In this document: piece by piece, positions 23,469 through 28,478 of the stretch
Position numbering within the stretch: position 1 is the first letter of the stretch
Layout of the letters: every line of letters begins with the position of its first letter
Assembly: GCA_050013915.1 (NCBI GenBank)
Contig: JBEKEI010000042.1
Location: forward strand, 1 to 28,478
From: Roseiarcus sp050013915
GTDB lineage: Bacteria > Pseudomonadota > Alphaproteobacteria > Rhizobiales > Beijerinckiaceae
Direction: 5' to 3'
Length of the DNA stretch: 28,478 bases
The notes under the pieces: generated by a model
Seen by the model: only the letters and a program-made list of their open reading frames with translations
Database searches by the model: none
What the model was told of the DNA's origin: nothing
Program-made: the position numbers and the translations under genes

Positions 23469-24302
23469 CTACCCTTCGTAGTGAACGACTCGGGCGACTC
23501 GCTCGAGGGGGGATTGCAGGAGCGGCCCGGGGCCGGCGCCGAGCGTGACGGCGCGCCCGGCGCGGATCGCCGTGGCGACGAACGTCTTGGCGCGCGCCAC
23601 CGCCTCGCCGAGCGTCCCGCCCAGGATGATCCGGGCCGCGATCGCCGCCGACAGGGTGCATCCCGTCCCGTGCAGGTTCGGCGAATCCTCGCGCGCGCTC
23701 GCATAACGCCGCGCGTCTGTCGCCGTCACGAGGAGATCGACGGCCTCGGCCGAATCGCGATGACCGCCCTTCATCAAGACCGCACGCGGCCCGCGCGCAA
23801 GCAGGGCGCGCCCCTGGCGGAGCATGGCCGCCTCGTCGTGCGCGGCCGCTTCCCCGGTCAGCGCGCCCGCCTCCGGGAGATTGGGCGTCAGGCAATCCAG
23901 CATCGGGAACACCAGCGACTCCATCGCCGAGATTGCCTCGGGTTCGAGCAGCCGAGCGCCCGACGAGGCGATCATGACGGGATCGAGTACGACGAAGCGC
24001 GGCCGATGGCGAAGCAGCGCGGCCGCGACCGCCTCGACGATCGCACGATCCCCGAGCATGCCGATCTTGACCGCGGCGACGTCGAAATCGCCGAAGACCG
24101 ATTCGATCTGCGCCGCGACGATCGCCGCCGGGAGCGGGTGGACCGCGGCCACGCCGCGGGTATTCTGCGCCGTCACCGCGGTGATCGCGCTCGTCCCGTA
24201 GACGCCGAGGGCGGCGAAGGTCTTCAGATCTGCTTGGATGCCGGCGCCGGCGCCCGAATCGGAGCCGGCGATCGTCAGCGCGACCGGCGTGCGCGCCGTC
24301 AC
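23469..24302 (-). CDS. thiD: Hydroxymethylpyrimidine/phosphomethylpyrimidine kinase ThiD
   Basis: 277-residue ribokinase-fold enzyme that phosphorylates HMP and HMP-P to HMP-PP, the pyrimidine half of thiamine. Signatures are VALTIAGSDSGAGAGIQADL at the N-terminus, AITAVTAQNTRGV, VKIGMLGD, VLDPVMIASSG and the C-terminal ATP/catalytic motif LHGTGCTLSAAIAARI. The start is GTG 24302: its GTGA overlaps the thiE stop by 4 bases, a sign of translational coupling. The frame is open further upstream to 24479, but that is out-of-family sequence antisense-like to nothing and lies inside thiE. It is the last gene of the thi operon. Confidence 0.95.
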   Translation of the reverse strand: MTARTPVALTIAGSDSGAGAGIQADLKTFAALGVYGTSAITAVTAQNTRGVAAVHPLPAAIVAAQIESVFGDFDVAAVKIGMLGDRAIVEAVAAALLRHRPRFVVLDPVMIASSGARLLEPEAISAMESLVFPMLDCLTPNLPEAGALTGEAAAHDEAAMLRQGRALLARGPRAVLMKGGHRDSAEAVDLLVTATDARRYASAREDSPNLHGTGCTLSAAIAARIILGGTLGEAVARAKTFVATAIRAGRAVTLGAGPGPLLQSPLERVARVVHYEG

Positions 24303-24904
24303 GCGACGCGCCGCGTCGCAGCGACCCAGGCCCGGGCGCGCGCGTCCGGATCGGCGTTCAGCGTGATGTCGGTGACCACAGCCACGCTGTCGGCGCCGGC
24401 GGAAAGGCACAGCAGCGCCCGTTCGAGGCTGAGGCCGCCTATTGCGACCAGCGGCCGGGCGCCGACCCGCCGCTTCCATTCGCCGATGCGCTCCAGCCCC
24501 TGCGGCGCGAACGCCATCGCCTTGAGAATCGTCGGATAGATCGGCCCGAGCGCGACATAGTCGGGATCGAGCGCCAGCGCGCGATCGAGTTCGGCGTGGT
24601 CATGGGTGCTGATCCCGACCCGCAGGCCCGCGGCGCGGATGCGCTTCATGTCGGCGCCGTCGAGATCACCCTGGCCGAGATGGATGAAATCGGCATCCTC
24701 GTCGATCGCGATCTCCCAATAGTCGTTGACGATCAGCTGGGCGCCGGCGCTCGCGCAGGCGGCGAGCGCCGCGCGCGTCTGCGCGCGCAGCTCCGCCTCC
24801 CCCCGATCCTTGACGCGCAGCTGCACGAGCCGCGCGCCCGCCGCGACGAGCCGGGCGACCCAGGCCGCGCTGTCGACAATGGGATAGAAGGGATCGAGCG
24901 TCAT
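24299..24904 (-). CDS. thiE: Thiamine phosphate synthase ThiE
   Basis: 201-residue TIM-barrel enzyme that joins HMP-PP and the thiazole phosphate to thiamine phosphate. Visible marks: LVQLRVKDRG (pyrophosphate-binding Arg/Lys), LIVNDYWEIAIDEDADFIHLG with GQGDLD, GISTHDHAELDRAL, YVALGPIYPT and PLVAIGGLSLERA. At about 200 residues it is the compact form. ATG 24904 overlaps the thiG stop (ATGA), and its own stop overlaps thiD, so thiG-thiE-thiD are translationally coupled. Confidence 0.95.
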   Translation of the reverse strand: MTLDPFYPIVDSAAWVARLVAAGARLVQLRVKDRGEAELRAQTRAALAACASAGAQLIVNDYWEIAIDEDADFIHLGQGDLDGADMKRIRAAGLRVGISTHDHAELDRALALDPDYVALGPIYPTILKAMAFAPQGLERIGEWKRRVGARPLVAIGGLSLERALLCLSAGADSVAVVTDITLNADPDARARAWVAATRRVA

Positions 24905-25674
24905 CGCGCGAGCACCGGCCGGCCGAGCACCGGCGTCGACGGCGCCGCCATGTCGCGTGCCTCCATCGGCCCGGCGAGCCAGGCCGCGCGCCCCGCCTCG
25001 ATCGCGCCAGCGAAGGCGCGCGCCATCGCGACCGGATCGCCCGCCTTGGCGACGGCGGTGTTCAGCAGGACCGCGTCATAGCCGAGCTCCATCGCGGCCG
25101 CGGCATGCGAGGGCAGGCCGATCCCGGCGTCGATGACGAGCGGAACCTCGGGGAAATGCGCGCGCAGCGCCCGCAGCCCGAAGGGATTGTTGAGCCCCTT
25201 GCCCGAGCCGATCGGCGCGCCCCACGGCATCAGGACCCTGCAACCCGCCTCGACGAGCCGTTCGGCGACGACGAGATCCTCGGTCGTATAGGGGAACACC
25301 GAAAATCCGTCCTCGCTGAGGATGCGCGCGGCCTCGACGAGGCCGAACGGGTCGGGCTGCAGAGTGTCGGCCTCGCCGATCACCTCCAGCTTGATCCATG
25401 GCGTGCCAAAGACCTCGCGCGCCATCTGCGCCGTCGTCACCGCCTCGCGCACCGAATGGCAGCCGGCGGTGTTGGGCAGGACGCGGACGCCGAGCGCGCC
25501 GATCAGCGACCAGAAGTCCTGGCCCTCGCGCAGCCGGCCCGATTCCCGGCGCAGCGAGACCGTGACGATGTCGCAGCGGGCCGCGCGCACCGCATCGGCG
25601 AGGATCGCGGGCGAGGGATATTGCGCCGTCCCGAGCAGCAGGCGCGAAGCGATTTCGACGCCGTAGAAATCCAT
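24901..25674 (-). CDS. thiG: Thiazole synthase ThiG
   Basis: 257-residue TIM-barrel enzyme that makes the thiazole phosphate carboxylate from deoxyxylulose phosphate, dehydroglycine and ThiS thiocarboxylate. The Schiff-base Lys lies in TPWIKLEVIGEADTLQPD. Other marks are SRLLLGTAQYPSP, LPNTAGCHSVREAV, YTTEDLVVAERLVEAGC, MPWGAPIGSGKGLNNP and VIDAGIGLPSHAAAAMELG. ATG 25674 was chosen over the open extension to 25728 because the latter overlaps thiS. The GGA-GGA codons at the end of thiS form its ribosome binding site. The gap to thiS is 4 bases. Confidence 0.96.
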   Translation of the reverse strand: MDFYGVEIASRLLLGTAQYPSPAILADAVRAARCDIVTVSLRRESGRLREGQDFWSLIGALGVRVLPNTAGCHSVREAVTTAQMAREVFGTPWIKLEVIGEADTLQPDPFGLVEAARILSEDGFSVFPYTTEDLVVAERLVEAGCRVLMPWGAPIGSGKGLNNPFGLRALRAHFPEVPLVIDAGIGLPSHAAAAMELGYDAVLLNTAVAKAGDPVAMARAFAGAIEAGRAAWLAGPMEARDMAAPSTPVLGRPVLAR

Positions 25675-25678
25675 GGCT

Positions 25679-25891
25679 TCATCCTCCCTGGCGCGGCGCG
25701 ACGATCTCGATCCGGTCGCCGTCGGCAATTTTCGTCTCGGCGCGCGCGCGCGCCGGCACGAATTCGCCGTTCAGCGCGGTCGCCACGATCGCGTCGGCGT
25801 AGTCGAGCGCCCGCAACGCTTCGGCGAGCGTTCGCGCTTCGAGCTCGCGTCGTTCCCCGTTGACGAGCAAAGTCGTGGGACGCACGGTCAT
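25679..25891 (-). CDS. thiS: Sulfur carrier protein ThiS
   Basis: 70-residue ubiquitin-like sulfur carrier. It starts MTVRPTTLLVNGERRELEA, continues with TLAEALRALDY and VATALNGEFVPARARAETKI, and ends DGDRIEIVAPRQGG. The terminal Gly-Gly is the thiocarboxylation site. ATG 25891 shares its A with the TGA stop of the upstream toxin gene (TGATG), so ThiS translation may depend on ribosomes finishing the toxin. In the usual rhizobial-type thi operon this gene directly follows thiO; here a toxin-antitoxin pair stands between them. The frame runs further upstream to 25984, within the toxin gene, and is not needed. Confidence 0.94.
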   Translation of the reverse strand: MTVRPTTLLVNGERRELEARTLAEALRALDYADAIVATALNGEFVPARARAETKIADGDRIEIVAPRQGG

Positions 25892-26313
25892 CACTCTGTC
25901 CACGGGTTCACCAGATCCAGGCCCATTCTCTCGAAGTCTTTCGTGTTGCGGGTCGCGAGGCGGGCGGAGGACACGATCGCGCAAGCGGCGATCAAGGCGT
26001 CCATGCCGTCGAGGGCGAAGCCCGCGCGGACCTCGGCCGCTCTCAGATTTCCCGCGATCCTTGCGACCTCTCCGTCGATCGGCACCGTACGGTCCTCGAA
26101 TCGCAGGCGCAATTCATCGATTCTCGCGCCCAATCGCGCCTTCCTCTGACCGTCGGGGAGCAGTCCGACCCCGAAAACCAGCTCATGGATGGCGATGGCG
26201 CTGATGATCGGATCGGCCAGCGAAGCGACATAGGCGATGACCCGTCCATCGGCCCCAGGCCGCAGCAATTCCGCAAGCACCTTCGTATCGAGCATCGTCT
26301 TCACGGAAGTCAC
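25891..26313 (-). CDS. Type II toxin, PIN domain (VapC/FitB family)
   Basis: 140-residue PIN-domain ribonuclease, the toxin of a VapBC-type pair. Likely metal-binding acidic residues: Asp9 in MLDTKVLAEL, Glu44 in AIAIHELVFG, Asp105 in LDGMDALIAACA and Asp126 in TRNTKDFERMG. The Asn that normally follows DT in this family (DTNV) is Lys here (codon AAG), which may affect activity. The start is GTG 26313, overlapping the antitoxin stop by 4 bases (GTGA), the usual arrangement in such pairs. ATG 26295 just before LDT is an alternative. The stop overlaps the thiS start. PIN toxins cleave tRNA or rRNA; the target here is unknown. Confidence 0.92.
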   Translation of the reverse strand: MTSVKTMLDTKVLAELLRPGADGRVIAYVASLADPIISAIAIHELVFGVGLLPDGQRKARLGARIDELRLRFEDRTVPIDGEVARIAGNLRAAEVRAGFALDGMDALIAACAIVSSARLATRNTKDFERMGLDLVNPWTE

Positions 26314-26579
26314 GGGCGCTCCCCGGCGTCCGACCAATCGGCGAACGGGATCTCGCGATTGTCCTTGCGCGAGGGAAGGTCGATCTCTCCGAGACCGCGG
26401 AGACGTTCGACCAGCCATCGTCCGGGATGCGGTTCTTCTTCCAGTCTCTTCAAACGCTGGTATTCGGCGATCGAGATGACGACGCACTGGTCTATCCTGC
26501 CGATGACTTGCACTTCCCCCGCGAGCGCCCTTTGCATGATCTCGGAGAGTTTGGCTTTCGCTTCCTGAACGGACCACAT
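26310..26579 (-). CDS. Type II antitoxin, Phd/YefM family
   Basis: 89 residues. The N-terminal half is a Phd/YefM DNA-binding domain (MWSVQEAKAKLSEIMQRAL, then VVISIAEYQRLKRLEE). The C-terminal tail (about 50-89, charged, with LPSRKDNREIPFADW) should be the flexible part that wraps and inhibits the toxin. AGGAGG (complement of 26585-26590) lies 5 bases before ATG 26579, the strongest ribosome binding site in this operon. Such antitoxins repress their own promoter together with the toxin. The gene begins 50 bases after the thiO stop, so the pair has its own leader within the thi operon. Confidence 0.92.
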   Translation of the reverse strand: MWSVQEAKAKLSEIMQRALAGEVQVIGRIDQCVVISIAEYQRLKRLEEEPHPGRWLVERLRGLGEIDLPSRKDNREIPFADWSDAGERP

Positions 26580-26601
26580 GGCGGCCTCCTGAGAATCACG
26601 C

Positions 26602-26631
26602 AGGATAGACTAGATCACACTAGACCAGATC
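26602..26631 (-). promoter_or_regulatory. Tandem 15-bp direct repeats upstream of the antitoxin (candidate operator/promoter)
   Basis: On the minus strand GATCTGGTCTAGTGT (26631-26617) is followed directly by GATCTAGTCTATCCT (26616-26602). Ten of the first eleven bases agree, at a 15-bp period. The stretch is notably AT-richer than its surroundings. A -35-like TTGATC lies at the thiO stop, and CTATCC-type -10 sequences end the second repeat. Repeated half-sites next to an antitoxin start are typical of Phd/YefM autoregulation, but binding here is inferred. Confidence 0.5.
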
Positions 26632-27619
26632 AATTTGCGAGGATCAATCGTTCGGCGGCCCGCTCGGCCGCCTCCGCCGCAAAATGCGGCGTCAGCAGGA
26701 ATCCGTGGCGATAAAACCCGTTGATGAAAATTCGCTCCCCCGTCTCGACGATTCGCGGCTCGTTGTCGGGGAAGGCGGGCCGGACGTCCGCCCGCATCTC
26801 GACGATCTCCGCCTCGCCGAAGGCCGGGTGGAGCGCGAAGGCGGCGCTGAGCAGTTCGATCGCGGAGCGCACGCTCGGTGCGCCGCGATCGGCGCTTTCG
26901 ATCATGGTCGCGCCGATCATGAAAATGCCGTTCACCCGCGGGACGACGTAGAGCGGAATGCGCGGGTGCAGCAGGCGCACCGGGCGCTTCAGCGAAATCT
27001 CGTCGGTCCGGACGAGCAGCATCTCGCCGCGCACGCCGCGCAGTTCCGGCAACAGGTCGCGCGCCGCAAATCCGCGCGCGTCCACCACCATCCCCTCTCT
27101 CGCGGAGCGCGGGAGAGAGGAGTTTAGGCCGACATCCACGCCGAACCGAAACTCCGCGCCCCGCCGCGTCAGCTCGTCGCGCAACGCGGTGAGCGCCAGG
27201 CGCGGGTCGAGATGGCCCTCGCTCGCGAAGAACAGCCCTTTGCGGAATCGGCCAGCGAGATCCGGCTCCAGAGCGCCGATCGCATCGGCGTCGACGCGCT
27301 CGAAGCCGCGCGTTCGCGCCGCGAAGCGGTCGATCTCCGCCGCGTCGCGGGGCGGAGCGACGACCAAGGTGCCTGCGCGCATGACGCCGGGAACGCGCGC
27401 CGACCACCAGTCGAGCGCAGCGGCGCCCCGCGTGACCACGGTCTGCGGCGCGCTCTCGCCCTCGCAGAAGGGCGCCAGCATGCCGCCCGCGAGCCAGGAG
27501 CAGGCGCACTCTCCGAGGCGCGCGCCGCGATCGAGGACCACGACGTCGGCGCCGCGGTCGGTCAATTCCATCGCGGTCACGAGGCCGGCGACGCCGGCGC
27601 CGACGACGGTGACGCGCAT
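26630..27619 (-). CDS. thiO: Glycine oxidase ThiO
   Basis: 329-residue FAD-dependent amine oxidase that makes dehydroglycine for thiazole synthesis. The FAD-binding fold is at the N-terminus (MRVTVVGAGVAGLVTAMELT, then VVVLDRG). Others are CSWLAGGMLAPFCEGE, EGHLDPRLALTALRDEL, VVDARGFAARDLLPELRGVRG (truncated here to its key part), PRIPLYVVPRVNGIFMIGAT and the C-terminal FAD segment INGFYRHGFLLTPHFA. ATG 27619 follows the thiC stop by 4 bases; an open frame runs further upstream but is the antisense shadow of no gene and lies in thiC. The thiO position between thiC and thiS is the usual rhizobial arrangement, apart from the toxin-antitoxin insertion downstream. Confidence 0.94.
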   Translation of the reverse strand: MRVTVVGAGVAGLVTAMELTDRGADVVVLDRGARLGECACSWLAGGMLAPFCEGESAPQTVVTRGAAALDWWSARVPGVMRAGTLVVAPPRDAAEIDRFAARTRGFERVDADAIGALEPDLAGRFRKGLFFASEGHLDPRLALTALRDELTRRGAEFRFGVDVGLNSSLPRSAREGMVVDARGFAARDLLPELRGVRGEMLLVRTDEISLKRPVRLLHPRIPLYVVPRVNGIFMIGATMIESADRGAPSVRSAIELLSAAFALHPAFGEAEIVEMRADVRPAFPDNEPRIVETGERIFINGFYRHGFLLTPHFAAEAAERAAERLILAN

Positions 27620-27623
27620 CGGC

Positions 27624-28478
27624 CTATTCCGCCGCGGGCACGTAGAGCGCGCCGCCGCCCTCGAGGAATTCGCGCGACTTCGCCTGCATGCCGGCCATCG
27701 CCTCGGCCTCCTTGCGCAGGTCGCGGGTGATCTGCATCGAGCAGAATTTCGGCCCGCACATCGAGCAGAAATGCGCGACCTTGTGCGCCTCCTTCGGCAG
27801 CGTCGCGTCGTGGTATTTGCGCGCGGTGTCGGGATCGAGCGAGAGGTTGAACTGGTCCTCCCAGCGGAAGTCGAACCGCGCGCGCGACAGCGCGTCGTCG
27901 CGCAGCTGCGCGGCCGGATGGCCCTTGGCGAGATCGGCGGCATGGGCGGCGATGCGGTAGGTGATGACGCCGGTCTTGACGTCGTCGCGGTCGGGCAGGC
28001 CGAGGTGCTCCTTGGGCGTGACGTAGCACAGCATCGCCGTGCCGAACCAGCCGATCATCGCTGCGCCGATGCCCGAGGTGATGTGGTCGTAACCCGGCGC
28101 GATGTCGGTCGTCAGCGGGCCGAGGGTGTAGAACGGGGCCTCGCCGCAGACTTCGAGCTGCTTGTCCATGTTGGCCTTGATCTTGTGCATCGGGACGTGC
28201 CCCGGGCCCTCGATCATCACCTGGCAGCCCTTGTCCCAGGCGACCTTGGTCAGTTCGCCCAGCGTCTCCAGTTCGGCGAATTGCGCCGCGTCGTTGGCGT
28301 CGGCGTTCGAACCGGGCCGCAAGCCGTCGCCGAGCGAGAACGAGACGTCGTACTTGCGCATGATGTCGCAAATGTCGCCGAAGCGCTCATAGAGAAAGCT
28401 CTCGCGATGGCCTGCGAGGCACCAGCGCGCCATGATCGAGCCGCCGCGCGAGACGATGCCGGTCACGCGCTTGGCGGT
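27624..28478 (-). CDS. thiC: Phosphomethylpyrimidine synthase ThiC (partial, N-terminus beyond the right edge)
   Basis: About 284 C-terminal residues of the radical SAM enzyme that turns aminoimidazole ribotide into HMP phosphate. Readable marks are VSRGGSIMARWCLAGHRES, SFSLGDGLRPGS, MIEGPGHVPMHKIKAN, FYTLGPLTTDIAPGYDHI and the C-terminal [4Fe-4S] motif CSMCGPKFCSM (CX2CX4C). The frame is open to base 28478. It is the first visible gene of thiC-thiO-TA-thiS-thiG-thiE-thiD. A TPP riboswitch would be expected before thiC, outside this window. Confidence 0.97.
   Translation of the reverse strand, partial: TAKRVTGIVSRGGSIMARWCLAGHRESFLYERFGDICDIMRKYDVSFSLGDGLRPGSNADANDAAQFAELETLGELTKVAWDKGCQVMIEGPGHVPMHKIKANMDKQLEVCGEAPFYTLGPLTTDIAPGYDHITSGIGAAMIGWFGTAMLCYVTPKEHLGLPDRDDVKTGVITYRIAAHAADLAKGHPAAQLRDDALSRARFDFRWEDQFNLSLDPDTARKYHDATLPKEAHKVAHFCSMCGPKFCSMQITRDLRKEAEAMAGMQAKSREFLEGGGALYVPAAE

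Noticed and set aside
23141..23548. Open frames in the dsbA-thiD gap (plus and minus strand)
   Set aside because: Ser/Arg/Pro-rich products without starts preceded by ribosome binding sites; they overlap the thiD 3' end and match no family I know.

Overview
The window is very GC-rich, densely packed chromosomal DNA of an alphaproteobacterium, most likely of the Rhizobiales/Hyphomicrobiales. This rests on the thiC-thiO-thiS-thiG-thiE gene order, the DUF1223 protein, the D-galactose 1-dehydrogenase-type oxidoreductase, the Rieske betaine-demethylase-like protein and the overall codon and GC style. I cannot name the genus from sequence alone. No phage, insertion sequence, CRISPR array or rRNA operon was seen.

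Layout. At the left edge is the N-terminal part of a D-Ala-D-Ala carboxypeptidase (minus strand), divergent from a secreted DUF1223 protein, the UvrD/PcrA helicase and the lipid II flippase MurJ (plus strand). A single-pass membrane protein with a duplicated coiled coil (6311-7480, minus) is divergent from a molybdenum hydroxylase large subunit that has no partner subunits beside it. Then come a thymidylate synthase-like protein, a conserved protein of unknown role and a possible 52-residue protein. A Rieske oxygenase alpha subunit (minus) is divergent from a D-galactose 1-dehydrogenase, followed by mscL, a GNAT acetyltransferase, a FAD-dependent amine oxidoreductase, ilvC and tRNA-Lys(CTT).

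The two most interesting blocks are on the right. (1) 18223-23062 is a three-gene plus-strand operon: two secreted, extremely cysteine-rich proteins (391 and 927 aa, the second with an N-terminal beta-propeller-like part) followed by a DsbA/ScsC-type thiol oxidoreductase. It reads as a self-contained system for making disulfide-rich exported proteins, and it lies just downstream of the tRNA gene. (2) 23469-28478 (minus) is the thiamine operon thiC-thiO-[antitoxin-toxin]-thiS-thiG-thiE-thiD. A Phd/YefM-type antitoxin and a VapC/FitB-type PIN toxin sit between thiO and thiS, and the toxin stop codon overlaps the thiS start (TGATG). Two tandem 15-bp repeats just upstream of the antitoxin look like its operator or promoter region.

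Three stretches over 300 bases hold no gene I can support: 12815-13136, 17885-18222 and 23063-23468. They are described as features.
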